From contig VHIT02000018.1 of assembly GCA_009768925.2 (NCBI GenBank), forward strand, positions 124,001 through 188,000: a stretch of 64,000 nt of DNA. The letters run 5' to 3'. This DNA is from Cryptosporidium bovis. Its lineage: Eukaryota; Apicomplexa; Conoidasida; Eucoccidiorida; Cryptosporidiidae. Position numbers and translations under genes: made by a program. How positions within the stretch are numbered: the stretch's first letter is position 1; the number at the start of each line of letters is the position of its first letter. Of the stretch, positions 20,413 to 31,023 are shown one piece after another. Below the pieces are notes generated by a model. It saw only the letters and a program-made list of their open reading frames with translations, was not told where the DNA came from and did no database searches.

Positions 20413-20866
20413 TTTATTTTTTGATTATTACTTTACCTATAAAGCAATACCAACCTTGTTGACCCACATGTGTTAAATAATAGTGTTAAGTCCAACTTCT
20501 CTATTTGATCGCTCAATTTCATATGTTGTTCATTGTTTTATGAGAAAAAAGATGAAATAATAAACGTTTACTTTCTAATTTCCCCAAAATGTTATTAGTT
20601 ACATAACAACTCTCAGTAATTATTTAGTAAGATAAATCAGCGTATATATATTTACATCGTGTTTTGTGCTCAGTAGTGTATGTAAAAAAGTAATTAAGGT
20701 GTGAAATTAAAATATTTATTTCTACATTTTTGCTCCTTTTCCAATTTTGAGATGCAGGTGTGTACAAATAATTGTATAAAAGTCTAGTAATATGTCTGAA
20801 TTATGTTCTCATTAAAATATTTGTGCTCGTTTTGCTGTGTCGAGTTGGGTACTTTAAGTAATCTTC

Positions 20867-20875
20867 TTTTGGCGC
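20867..20875 (+). promoter_or_regulatory. E2F-like element
   Basis: TTTTGGCGC in + orientation, about 160 bases upstream of the ATG of the coiled-coil protein gene at 21036. Confidence 0.5.
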
Positions 20876-21035
20876 TAAGTGATTCCTGTTAAAAATTAAA
20901 GTTGGTAATAAGGGAATAGTTAAAACAAGAAAAGGGTTATAGAAGTAGAAAGGTTTATTCTTAGATCGTACATAAAATAGGAGAAACGAAACTATACGTC
21001 GTATCTCATTAAATCCATAAATTTGTGTTTTTTAA

Positions 21036-24000
21036 ATGATGTATGCATCACATATCCCAATTTCGCCTTCACTAAGATCAAAGTATATTCAAAATTACAG
21101 ATTCGATCAGGGAAATGGTGATCAACAATACAATGGTGAACATAATATTTCAGGAAACTCTTTCTTTGATAATCCTATAAATCCTCACGAAGAATTTGCA
21201 AATACATATAGAAATTCATATAGGGGTGATGTGGCAACAGAAAATATACAAAGAACTTATGAAAACCATGGAGTTGGAAATTCAAAGGCTATGCCTAACA
21301 ATGTGGATATAAATATAGAAGAAAAAAATATAATTGATGGAAGTTCAAGTACAATGGACAAATACTCCGCAAATAATAAATACTTGAGTAATAGTATAAA
21401 TGCTCCAGAAATACAAGACGAAGAGGAAGTTACTCATGGATTTCCTACAGCTTCCTCATTTCCTCACTCAAGCCAAATATATGATATGAATTCATACACT
21501 GGTAATTCCAAAAATCAATCCCCCATTCACAGAAGAAATTCTACTAAAGCTCATAATCTATCTTCAATAAATGAAAGAAATAGTGATTTTAAAACTATAC
21601 ATGGTTCTATTAACAATAGTAATCTATACAATAACTTTAACCCTAAAAGTCCTCATCGTCATCCTCAAAGTCCTCACCATCATTCTCCAACTCTCACTGA
21701 CCCCAGGACTTTTCACTCTGTGAATACTCCCACTGGTCCTATGTTTACTCATCTTGGTCCTCCATCTATTGCCGCTCCAATTGGTCCTTCTCCAACTTCA
21801 CATTTTGGTCCCTATGCGGCTTTGAACAAAGGTCATAGTAATAATATACATCAAACTTCCAATTCGAATATTAGCACACAAGCTATTCACACTCCGTTCT
21901 ATGACCAGAATGACCCTCAAAGTCCCCACAACACCAACCCCATTCCCCCAACTTCTCATCATCACCTTCCACCACCACCACCACCACCACCACCACCACT
22001 ACAACAGCCACACATTTCTTCTCAATCAAAACATCCAAAAGTCCCGTTCCTTGATACATCAAAAATTAGAGATCACGAAGAAGAGTCGTTAAACTCTTTA
22101 TCTTCCTCATCTTCGTTATCCAAAAAGATGCAAGATAATAGAGAAAGACTGGAACAGTTAAATATTTCACATTCTAAATTTAATTTGACAGGGATTCCAA
22201 AAGAGACGAAAGATAATAATGATAATTTAAATATTAAAGGTAATATTTACACTGAAGATATCCAACCAGAAAACAATGATCAAATTGTAAATAGTTGTGA
22301 TAATGTTGATAATACATTATTAGTAAATGATTCGTTTAACTTTCAAAATAAAAATAAGCATACTATTATCTCAAATAACAGGCTGCCTCCAAAGGCACCG
22401 AATACCAGTAACGTTAATCCAGTTCCTTTTGGCGTAGATAATATGTTCGTGAAACAGAAATCCGAAGAATTATCCAACATTACGAATAGAAGCGATAGGA
22501 ATGACTCATTACAGTCCAGAGACGTACATCTTGCTATGAGACCACCAACAGCTCCAACATTTTACTCTAGCGAGGAAAAAAATCATCATGATTATCAAGG
22601 ACGAGGATTAAATAATCAAGTTAGAAATGAAAGAGTGCACGTTAACAATAATTTCAGTGCCCATTCAAATTCTGGAAATGTCGGAAGACCAAAGGATTCG
22701 ACGGTTAGCCAACAGTCATTGCAAAGACCACCAACAGCTCCAAATGCATTTCAAAAGTCAGGAAATCTACCAAAAGTCGATATGTTAATTAATTTGATGG
22801 GAAAGACAGTGGAAAATAAGCGAAAAGACTTTGAGAAATTGAGTAAACTAAAGAATGTATTATCGGAATTGGGAGATTTTAATAAAAAATTGTTAGAAGA
22901 GAATACAAGGTTAAAGAGTGGGAATTTAATTAAAAATGGTGACAATAAAAAAAAAGATGTATTTGGAATTGAGAATGAATTATTTTCTCAATTCAGTGAA
23001 AGTAACGGTGACACAAAAGGCGACGTAGCAAATGCAGGTCATAATTCTACTTATGTTGACCATATTTCCCATATAAATTCTTTGAAGGCAATAATAAACA
23101 AAAAGAACCAAAGAATTTCTGAACTAGAAATAAAAATAGCTGAGAGTAATAAATTTAATATAAATAATATCAATGATAGCACTAGTAATGATGGTGGCAA
23201 TAATTACGACATTTGTTATGATTTATTAGAAAAACTTAAAGCAAGGGAACAAGAATTAATAAACCATTTGAATGATATTAACAATACTGATTCAGGTATA
23301 ATAGTAGAAAAATTAAATAAATGTCTTGCATTAATAAATGAAAAAAGAGGCTCTTCAAAATTAAGGATATTACTTAGTGATATTTTAAATCAAATAGAAT
23401 TCAATTATAGAGCACTGTCCGTAACTGTCGAGCATTTAATTGATCAGCAAAACTCTACGTTGGAAAGCATCAAAAGTAACGTTTTCAACAAAGAACAAGA
23501 AGATACATATATTAATGAAAATAATATTCAAATGATGCACAAGTCAAAAAACAACATTGAAGAGGGCAAACATAACTCAAAATTGAATGGAAAAGACGAA
23601 AGGCAAAAGGAGAATAATTACGACAATATCGTCATTTTAAATGACAAAGACGCTCATAAATATGATGAAGAAAATAAATTGAATCAAGGTCAAGTGTTTC
23701 TTAACTATTCAAACAACAATAATATTTATAAGGGCGAAAGTGAGGAAAACCAGATCGACTTTGAGGAAAATGAAAGAAACATTTGTCTGCAAGAGTTAGA
23801 ATGCAATTTAAATAATAATGAGTACTATAATAATGTGATGGATATTTCTGATAATATTGACAATAACATTGCTGCTGCAAACAAAATAGGTGGAGACCAA
23901 TATAACAGTAATATTCAGAGAGGACTAAGTTCGGAAGAAATAGGCTACGAATACGAACCAGGAATAGAACAATTTAGTGTTGGCTGGATAAATAACAATA

Positions 24001-24314
24001 ACATCGGAGTGATGGAACAGAGTAATTTACAAAGTCATAGCAATCTCTATCAAGACAATAATAATGAATACTATGGCAATGATATCGTAAATGATAGTTA
24101 TATGGAAAATGATCTGTTACAATATCAGATTACTTCCGAGTCAACGCCGTCAGTTCCACCTCCAGTTCTAGCAGCCTATTATGAAAACAGTAATTACCAA
24201 GGTGGGTTTGACAACTATAAAGACAACACAGAAGAGAACGGGAAGGAGTTGGTTATTTCGGGCAACATTGACCATAGGTATTATCAAGTGCCAACTAGTT
24301 TAAGTAATATATAA
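21036..24314 (+). CDS. Pro/Asn-rich protein with coiled coil, function unknown
   Basis: A 1092-residue intronless protein with no recognised catalytic domain. Residues 1-400 are Asn/Ser/His/Pro-rich and contain a polyproline run of about 10 residues near 315, encoded by CCA repeats at roughly 21968-22000. Two RPPTAP motifs occur near residues 503 and 568, with a related RLPPKAP motif before them. A coiled coil spans about 580-640 (VDMLINLMGKTVENKRKDFE onward), and further helical segments lie near 680-705 and 725-830. The C-terminal third is Asn- and acid-rich with PSVPPPVLAAYY near residue 1038. Polyproline and PPTAP motifs often bind SH3, WW or profilin partners, so a scaffold role is possible. 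No signal peptide or membrane segment is visible. Confidence 0.8.
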   Translation: MMYASHIPISPSLRSKYIQNYRFDQGNGDQQYNGEHNISGNSFFDNPINPHEEFANTYRNSYRGDVATENIQRTYENHGVGNSKAMPNNVDINIEEKNIIDGSSSTMDKYSANNKYLSNSINAPEIQDEEEVTHGFPTASSFPHSSQIYDMNSYTGNSKNQSPIHRRNSTKAHNLSSINERNSDFKTIHGSINNSNLYNNFNPKSPHRHPQSPHHHSPTLTDPRTFHSVNTPTGPMFTHLGPPSIAAPIGPSPTSHFGPYAALNKGHSNNIHQTSNSNISTQAIHTPFYDQNDPQSPHNTNPIPPTSHHHLPPPPPPPPPPLQQPHISSQSKHPKVPFLDTSKIRDHEEESLNSLSSSSSLSKKMQDNRERLEQLNISHSKFNLTGIPKETKDNNDNLNIKGNIYTEDIQPENNDQIVNSCDNVDNTLLVNDSFNFQNKNKHTIISNNRLPPKAPNTSNVNPVPFGVDNMFVKQKSEELSNITNRSDRNDSLQSRDVHLAMRPPTAPTFYSSEEKNHHDYQGRGLNNQVRNERVHVNNNFSAHSNSGNVGRPKDSTVSQQSLQRPPTAPNAFQKSGNLPKVDMLINLMGKTVENKRKDFEKLSKLKNVLSELGDFNKKLLEENTRLKSGNLIKNGDNKKKDVFGIENELFSQFSESNGDTKGDVANAGHNSTYVDHISHINSLKAIINKKNQRISELEIKIAESNKFNINNINDSTSNDGGNNYDICYDLLEKLKAREQELINHLNDINNTDSGIIVEKLNKCLALINEKRGSSKLRILLSDILNQIEFNYRALSVTVEHLIDQQNSTLESIKSNVFNKEQEDTYINENNIQMMHKSKNNIEEGKHNSKLNGKDERQKENNYDNIVILNDKDAHKYDEENKLNQGQVFLNYSNNNNIYKGESEENQIDFEENERNICLQELECNLNNNEYYNNVMDISDNIDNNIAAANKIGGDQYNSNIQRGLSSEEIGYEYEPGIEQFSVGWINNNNIGVMEQSNLQSHSNLYQDNNNEYYGNDIVNDSYMENDLLQYQITSESTPSVPPPVLAAYYENSNYQGGFDNYKDNTEENGKELVISGNIDHRYYQVPTSLSNI

Positions 24315-24451
24315 AGCAAAATAATGTATTGATTAATTAAAGTAAAAATTTGTTTGCTGTTATTTTGATTACTTGATTAATTTTTAAAGTATCATATTTT
24401 CGTATTTGTTTTTTCCTTCTAACGTTTAATATATCTGTTTATGTATATGCT

Positions 24452-26203
24452 TCATTTACTTGGAAGAGCTTCAATCTCAGATGGAGGATCTCTGCTGAAA
24501 GGAACCCAACTAAAATAGTTATCATATAGAGGACAACCAGGCCTTCCTGAGTTTTCAATAATCCTTTTGAGAAAATCGTGGTCACAAAATGCGTAATATT
24601 GATCTTTTATACTCCTTAATATTCCGTTGTCTTCAATGACTTTTAAAACGTCCTCTCTCCTAATACCAGTATTCCTAACAACATCGTCTATGAACTTGAC
24701 AAAATTTTTTTCTTCTATAGTGTAATCACCAGACTTTTCCTTATTTTTCACTTTATTATTATTATTATTTGAATAGCTTTCTATAAAATAGTCAGAAATT
24801 CTATTTGCCCACCAACTGTTGTATATAGCTCTACCTAAATCTGACAAAGGACGTTCAGGATGGCCCCATTTACCTTCCTTCAATGAAAGTTTGTATGAAA
24901 GATCAACCAAAAGTTTCCCATAACCTTTTCTTTGGTAACAGGGTAATGTAAGAATACAAGCAAGATTGTAGTGTAACACTGAAACTTTTTCTTTTGAAAA
25001 ATAACCAACAATATGGCAACCTTCATCATCAACTTCAGTAACAATATAAAATAAAAAAGGCTCAACATCGTATTGAAGTGTTTTATGATCCAAAAATAGT
25101 TTTGCCAAATAACACAAGTTTTCAGCATAACCTTTAGCAAGTGCTCCATCTATTTCAAATATAGATATATTATCTTTTCTATATATTTCATTTCCAGGAG
25201 GATGCCTTAAGACACAACCAGAAAGATGCCTAATTAATTCATCTTCGAAACAAAAAAAAGTGAGACAATATTCACAGAAGTGAAGAATATCAACATTTTG
25301 ATATTCATCAGGAAAAGGTGAGAAGTACCATGTGTTTAGTAAAAATTTACCGATTCTAACTCTACCAATCGTCCTTAGTCTTGTTGTTTCTTCGTGATCC
25401 AATAGCGCTGAATGGTCCATCCCTTCATGTTCTTCTGGGTCCTCACCATCTGAAATATCTATGTTCCAATTATTCTTCTTTTTTTGACGATTTCCGACTG
25501 CTTTATTTCCTGAATTTGAAGTGCCTCCTCCAATAAAAGATGATACATAATTAATACCCTGTTTTTTAAATGTGTCATATATTATAGGATCATCCAATTC
25601 ATCTATGTAAAATGAGAGTTTAATGTCCTCACCCAATACCCATCTATCTAATCTTCTATTTAATCCTCTAAAATGCACATAAAATTCGTAATCAACCATT
25701 TGCTTAGAATCGTCTTCCGATATGTTTACTTTCATTAGTGAGCCATTATTGTTGTTATTAACACCGGATTTTTTTCCCACTAAATGTGTCAAGTGTGTAA
25801 CATTGGTACCTTTCAACTTCCAACCTATTACACGAGCAAGTCTATGCCTATTCTCCTCCTTAAACAACGCCAAAACCCACTGTTTGACAGAAGGAAATGA
25901 ATTTGGTTCTTTATTATCAATATCGTTGCTTTCAAACTCATCTTCCTGAGTGGTTTTGTTTGTGTCCCTTTTTTTGTTAGTAGCATCATTATTATTGGGG
26001 GTTAAAGGACAAGATGAAGACAGAGATCTTTTCCTAGGATTATTTATTGCATTGTATTCAAAGGTTGATTGGGTGAACGTTGAAGAGGAGGATGAAGATG
26101 AGGAAGTTGAGGATGAGATTGCTTCATTTTCGTCTACAACTTTCGAATATTCTGTATTTTTGGATGACCTTTGGTTGCTTGTTGACCTTGAGTTTGAAAC
26201 CAT
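24452..26203 (-). CDS. KAT5: MYST-family histone acetyltransferase (Esa1/Tip60 type)
   Basis: A 583-residue protein with the full MYST layout. After a Ser/Asn-rich leader, a chromo-barrel (Tudor-knot) spans about 117-205 (VDYEFYVHFRGLNRRLDRWV). The C2HC zinc finger uses Cys310, Cys313, His326 and Cys330. The acetyltransferase core includes LFLDHKTLQYDVEPFLFY, with Lys374 matching the autoacetylated lysine of Esa1. It also includes LACILTLPCYQRKGYGKLL, with Cys416 and the acetyl-CoA loop QRKGYGK at 424-430, and HPERPLSDLG with the likely catalytic Glu450. Relatives acetylate H4 and H2A.Z in NuA4-type complexes in the nucleus. Asn-rich inserts near 149 and in the C-terminal part are lineage-specific. 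Its 5' side faces a 1.9-kb spacer before an ApiAP2 gene. Confidence 0.95.
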   Translation of the reverse strand: MVSNSRSTSNQRSSKNTEYSKVVDENEAISSSTSSSSSSSSTFTQSTFEYNAINNPRKRSLSSSCPLTPNNNDATNKKRDTNKTTQEDEFESNDIDNKEPNSFPSVKQWVLALFKEENRHRLARVIGWKLKGTNVTHLTHLVGKKSGVNNNNNGSLMKVNISEDDSKQMVDYEFYVHFRGLNRRLDRWVLGEDIKLSFYIDELDDPIIYDTFKKQGINYVSSFIGGGTSNSGNKAVGNRQKKKNNWNIDISDGEDPEEHEGMDHSALLDHEETTRLRTIGRVRIGKFLLNTWYFSPFPDEYQNVDILHFCEYCLTFFCFEDELIRHLSGCVLRHPPGNEIYRKDNISIFEIDGALAKGYAENLCYLAKLFLDHKTLQYDVEPFLFYIVTEVDDEGCHIVGYFSKEKVSVLHYNLACILTLPCYQRKGYGKLLVDLSYKLSLKEGKWGHPERPLSDLGRAIYNSWWANRISDYFIESYSNNNNNKVKNKEKSGDYTIEEKNFVKFIDDVVRNTGIRREDVLKVIEDNGILRSIKDQYYAFCDHDFLKRIIENSGRPGCPLYDNYFSWVPFSRDPPSEIEALPSK

Positions 26204-26956
26204 ATTATGTATTCAACCAAGTATAAACGCCTTACTTATAATTGTAATATTATGCAGTAAAGGCATAAATAAGCAAAGCAAATGTTATATCGTTATTCAA
26301 TATTTGAGATAACAATTATTTGAATTACAATATATTGGTAATTAGTGCTCTTAAGACAGTATAATACAATATTGTATTGTATGTAGTAAATTAGATATAT
26401 TAAAAACAGATGAAACAAATAAAAGCGTACTTATTTCTATTAAAGACAATGTAATGTACTGTTGAGTTTTTGATATAATTCTATGGGAAAACACTCAATA
26501 AATAAATATATTCTTTCGTTTCTGCAAAAAAGAGATACAGTTATTTACTTCATGCAAGAAAACTCATTCCATAAACCAATATTTAAATGCAAACACAATG
26601 CTTTAGCGATCCTCTTATATTATTAAACCACTATTATTTGCAACAAATAGGTAATTCTATGCTTACTTTTCTCTTTGCAAGAATGAATATTAAATCAAGA
26701 AATTACAAACATATAGTAGCGTATATACATACAATACTACAATATTTGAATTCACATAATATATTTCTATTCGTACTTTCTATTTATTTTCCAACTACAT
26801 CACTCTTTAGACTTTGCGCTTTTTTTCCGAGGGAAAATATTTGTCAAAAACCCGTTAAAAAAAAATTCATACCTAAATAACCAGTGTAAATTGAAACTAG
26901 CTTGAACAAACCCAGACAAACATTGTATTTATATCATTAAATGATGTCCCTTCATA

Positions 26957-26980
26957 AAACAATCCTGATAAGGATTGTTT
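26957..26980. repeat. 9-bp stem-loop in MYST/ApiAP2 spacer
   Basis: AAACAATCC and GGATTGTTT form a perfect 9-bp stem with a 6-base TGATAA loop. It stands alone in non-coding DNA, 750 bases from the MYST start and 1.1 kb from the ApiAP2 start. It may be an RNA hairpin or a palindromic protein-binding site. Confidence 0.5.
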
Positions 26981-27398
26981 ATCTCACTTAGGTGTACATG
27001 TGATATAAAATATAATGCCCATAACAATGCACAAATTTGAGCGCCATCATCCCGTTCAAATAAATGAACAGAGTAAGATATACCATCAAACAGTCATATC
27101 CAATACACCTACGCAAAGTTTTACAAAAAAGGATGAACATTTCAAGCTAATCCAACTGGATGAATCAATTCAGGAACAAGACACACTGCAGTAGTAGTAT
27201 TTGTTAATGCCGCACTAAGAAACAAAATCACCTTAGGTAACATGATGCTGCAAACAACGATAAATTGTATTGGAGACTGAATAAGCACACAAACTACTAA
27301 CATAGCTATCTAAGTCCGCTCTACACATACAATAGCAATATTGAAACTTGTATTACAATTTAAAAAATAGTCAGTCTATACTATATTAATAACTTTAT

Positions 27399-27404
27399 GG
27401 CGCC
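27399..27404. promoter_or_regulatory. GGCGCC element upstream of ApiAP2 gene
   Basis: The palindrome GGCGCC in the context TTATGGCGCCGAA is about 700 bases upstream of the ApiAP2 start and 30 bases before the ACCGCC/GGCGGT inverted repeat. Confidence 0.4.
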
Positions 27405-28102
27405 GAATCGTTACTATTGATATATAATACCGCCTATTGCCGTGTCTTTTGGCGGTCGGTACTTATATTATTAACGGCATAGACATTAGGTATTATTAAA
27501 TAGATATAGAGTAAAAAATGGCTATAAATTGACAGAAATGAAGAAAATAAGTAAAAACAATAGGTAATACAGATAGAATCAAAAAGGGACATATACAGAG
27601 GATAAATGGATACAAGGATAGATAAATAAGAGGCGGAGGGAGGGATAGATATATTAACGACATTACGTATAGCTATAAAATAGTTAATAGGTGACTAAAG
27701 GTAGTAAATACTAAGTTTAATTTTAGATATGAAGGTATTATAATGATACTAATATTAATACCGCAATACGTAATTAAAATAAATAGTGAGAAAATAGGTA
27801 ACATTAAGTGGCAGATGTGAGTATACATAATTGTGCGGACTGCCATTCACGCAGACAAGTCCAGACAGACCATTGCACAAGAGAGAAGTTAGAAATAATT
27901 ATTAATTTGTGTTTGTGTACAATCTTGTGCAGATAAAAATTAAATACAAGTCAGGATTCTAGTTTGAATACAAATATTTACATACAGTAACAGTGAATAA
28001 TATAAGATTAGTACCTTAAACTTGAACGTGAAGTTGTTTGTATTTAATTTTCTTCTTCAATTTGATAAGAAGATATTTATGAATACACATTTTGTTGAAT
28101 AG

Positions 28103-30490
28103 ATGAGAATAAATTCAATATTGGAAGGAAACGATAGTAAAAAGTTGATTCTTGATGAATATTCCGTTAATTCTCATAAACTAGGTGAAGAAAACAGTAG
28201 TTACTTTGGAGTATCCGATAAAGATACCAATATATCTTTTTCAGAAAAAAATTCAGAATATATTACTCAGACAAATGAATTAATATCGTCAGAAAAAATG
28301 AATTCAGAAGATATTGGTACTGTTGATAATAACAGTGAATGTTTAAATAAGGTGGAAACCGAAAACAATATAGAATCTGTAATGTCAAATGAGTCTTCTT
28401 CCAATATATCTGTTATTGATGCGAGTTTGAAAAAAGATGAGGAGGATTCAGATAGTAAAATTGAAAAGGAAGTGAACATAAATACTGACTCTAATATAGA
28501 GAAAGGGGAGTATTTTGAAGATAACGAGGAAAATATTGGATATTTAAGCAAGTCAGAATGGGGAAATTCAGATTCTTCTAATCAAGGAGCTGGTGAAGAA
28601 GGGCACAGTGGTTCAATAACCCTTCCAGAATCTACTTTGCCATATAAACTTTGGATTGATGCCAAAAGTAGAGACTGGATACTAGAATGGCAAACTAAAA
28701 ATGGAAGGTGGAGTGTACGTAAATTTAGTTGTAAAAGATGGGGAAAGGGAAAGGCTTATTCTCATGCAATGAATTTTCTTGCATCACTTACTTCATGTGG
28801 TATAATTAAAGACTCGCCAGGTTATAACAAACAGTTAGGAAACAATGTTGTTTCTGGCCAAGAACCATTAGACACTTCTAATCAATCAATTAGATCGGTT
28901 GAGGACGAACTTGTACTCCAATTCTTGTCGCAGAGGGATGCAACAAATGCAGGAGTTGTTAGTTCAAATAGTAGTGTATCGGACAAACAAAAAAGCTTTT
29001 CTTCAGGATCAAGTTTGAATACACTGGCCGCTATTGCTGCTGCTGCTGCTGCTGCCATTGCTTCCACACCAGACAAACCACAAACGAGAAATAAAGATCA
29101 CTCTAATGGTGCTACTATGAATGTTACAAGTGCAGTAGGTAACCAGAGTCAAACTAGAGGGGCAGTGAGGAAGAGTGGTGTTCCTGGAGTTTACTGGAGT
29201 CAAAAACCACAAGGATGGAGAGTTGTATACTACACAGGTAAAGATCGTGAATTTGAATACTTTAAGGTACCGGCCAATGCATCTGAAGAGATAATAAGTG
29301 AAATACTAGAAGTTGCAAAGAGATTCAGATCCCAAGTCACTGCTGAAGGGCGTCATCTTCCAAATGGAGCGGTAGGTTCGAGTTCAAAAAGAGCGAGAAT
29401 GGCAGAAAGAAAAGCTGCTGCTGCTGCTGCTGCTGCTGCCGCTGCTGCTGCAAATTCAAATTCTGATTTATCCAGACACTTAAATAGTAGCAGTAATAGT
29501 ATTGGAGACTTTAAGTCAGGGGTTAATTTAACTCTTTCCCCACCTGAGAATAGAAATAACTCGAAAAGTATGTTGGATGGTGATCCTCTTGCTCAATTTA
29601 CAGCAAAATTTGCCTGTCCTACTGGCATACCAGGTTTTCCCACACAACATAATCCATTAATTCCAAATCCATATGATTGGCTTTATAATCCACTACTTAT
29701 GAATTTATACGGTAACTATACTGCAGCAAGTCAGGCAGCTGCAATTCAACAATGGGCTATGCTTCAAAATGGTGGTGGCATATTGGGACCAGGTGTCGGA
29801 GCCACAGATCCAGCAAACAATCAGAATATATTAAATACATTTTTACAGGGGCAAAATTCACTAATGAACCCATTTCAATTTCAGATGCCACCTGTAATTG
29901 GTGGAAATCAAAGCCCCAATAGCGGATTGATGCAACAAATGCCTCAAGTCCCATCTATGAATCAAGCAGCGACTGTTGCAGCTGCAGCTGCTTCTCAAAT
30001 GGGAATGAATATGTTCGGACGTTATTATGGAATGATGCTTCCTCCACAGACTACAAGTTCTACTCAAAGTAATCCAGTATCGCCTGCAAACGATCCTCAG
30101 CAACAATCCAGTAATTCGTCTACAACAAACGGTGGAAATTCGAGGTCCAGTGTTGCCTCAAACTTAACGAATCCTTCAATTCCATTTCCACTTCCAGTTC
30201 CAATCCCAACTCCAGATGCAGCTTTTCCGTGGTTCAATCAGTTTCCAACTTTGCAAAAAGTTTATCCTGACTTAGAACAAACTCAAATTCAACGAATAGG
30301 TGAAGAAGATACAATGGTGGTGCCTGACGCTAATAACTCAACGGAACCAGATGATCAGACACAAACATCAGCAGTATCTACACACGGAGAAGAAAATGAA
30401 AACTTTTTTTCAGGTGGCGACGCTACAAACAAACAAATCGAAACCCAACTGCTTGAAGTTTCTTCTGGCAGCAACAAGATATCCGATTAA
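28103..30490 (+). CDS. ApiAP2-type transcription factor with two AP2-like domains
   Basis: A 795-residue protein. The leader is acidic and Ser-rich (1-170). A first AP2-like domain lies at about 178-235 (YKLWIDAKSRDWILEWQ, GRWSVRKFSCKRWG, then an amphipathic helix). A second lies at about 356-414 (SGVPGVYWSQKPQGWRVVYY, then a helix). Both follow the AP2 plan of three strands carrying conserved Trp and Arg plus a helix, and are presumed to bind DNA. Alanine runs at about 311-321 and 436-450 come from GCT repeats. The C-terminal half is Gln/Pro/Asn/Met-rich, like a transactivation region. It is divergent from MYST across a 1.9-kb spacer and convergent with ERCC1. Confidence 0.8.
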   Translation: MRINSILEGNDSKKLILDEYSVNSHKLGEENSSYFGVSDKDTNISFSEKNSEYITQTNELISSEKMNSEDIGTVDNNSECLNKVETENNIESVMSNESSSNISVIDASLKKDEEDSDSKIEKEVNINTDSNIEKGEYFEDNEENIGYLSKSEWGNSDSSNQGAGEEGHSGSITLPESTLPYKLWIDAKSRDWILEWQTKNGRWSVRKFSCKRWGKGKAYSHAMNFLASLTSCGIIKDSPGYNKQLGNNVVSGQEPLDTSNQSIRSVEDELVLQFLSQRDATNAGVVSSNSSVSDKQKSFSSGSSLNTLAAIAAAAAAAIASTPDKPQTRNKDHSNGATMNVTSAVGNQSQTRGAVRKSGVPGVYWSQKPQGWRVVYYTGKDREFEYFKVPANASEEIISEILEVAKRFRSQVTAEGRHLPNGAVGSSSKRARMAERKAAAAAAAAAAAAANSNSDLSRHLNSSSNSIGDFKSGVNLTLSPPENRNNSKSMLDGDPLAQFTAKFACPTGIPGFPTQHNPLIPNPYDWLYNPLLMNLYGNYTAASQAAAIQQWAMLQNGGGILGPGVGATDPANNQNILNTFLQGQNSLMNPFQFQMPPVIGGNQSPNSGLMQQMPQVPSMNQAATVAAAAASQMGMNMFGRYYGMMLPPQTTSSTQSNPVSPANDPQQQSSNSSTTNGGNSRSSVASNLTNPSIPFPLPVPIPTPDAAFPWFNQFPTLQKVYPDLEQTQIQRIGEEDTMVVPDANNSTEPDDQTQTSAVSTHGEENENFFSGGDATNKQIETQLLEVSSGSNKISD

Positions 30491-31023
30491 TATTATACTA
30501 AACATTATGGTTTGAAATATATTAATTACTACACCCTACTCTTTTATTGAAACGGGAATAGCAAAAAATAGTATATTATTATCCGCTTCAAATTACGACT
30601 GGTTTCACTACCTTATATCTGTAAATTATGGTTTCTCCCTCCTTGTCCTGAAGGAAACTCATATTCAAAATACTACATTCGAAAAAAAATAACGAATATT
30701 GACTCGTGAATTAGCAATAATTTTCTCTTCAAAAAAAAACCACATGAGAATCGCGAATTATATTATAGAACAATAAAAACCGTCTATGTTCAGACTATAT
30801 CGTGTGATTTATTTGTGAAACTTCTTGTGGTTGAAATTCTTCGCAGTTTATAGTATAGTTCACTTGATCGATTTTGTCAAGGTAAAAAGGTTTTGAATGT
30901 TCGAAATACATAGCTTTATTTAAATTTATGTATCTCTTCACTTATTGTTTAAAGGACGGTGGTTTGTTAGGTGTAGAATATGCTTCGTTTTTTGATTTAT
31001 TGGAGAAAATAAGACCAATACTG
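30491..31023. other. convergent spacer: ApiAP2 and ERCC1
   Basis: A 533-base tail-to-tail spacer, wide for this window. It is AT-rich with no element I can name, and presumably holds both 3' untranslated regions. Confidence 0.4.

Larger units (their letters stand above)
20083..21035. other. divergent promoter: MORN1 and Pro/Asn-rich protein genes
   Basis: A 953-base spacer between two starts. It holds the motif cluster at 20371-20412 and the E2F-like site at 20867-20875. Small frames in it do not look like protein. I see no RNA gene. Confidence 0.5.
26204..28102. other. long divergent spacer: MYST and ApiAP2 genes
   Basis: At 1899 bases this is among the longest non-coding stretches. It holds the stem-loop at 26957-26980, GGCGCC at 27399-27404, an ACCGCC/GGCGGT inverted repeat at 27429-27456, and a weak fold with TTGTGC/GCACAA ends at 27831-27880. 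I find no credible protein frame. A long 5' leader or a non-coding transcript for the ApiAP2 gene would fit. Confidence 0.45.

Noticed and set aside
25950-26312. Acidic 120-codon frame antisense to the MYST gene
   Set aside because: It is the complement of the poly-Ser leader of the acetyltransferase gene; the Glu/Asp run is a by-product of serine codons.
26587-26880. 97-codon open frame in the MYST/ApiAP2 spacer
   Set aside because: Composition is like random AT-rich translation with no domain, signal or neighbour support.
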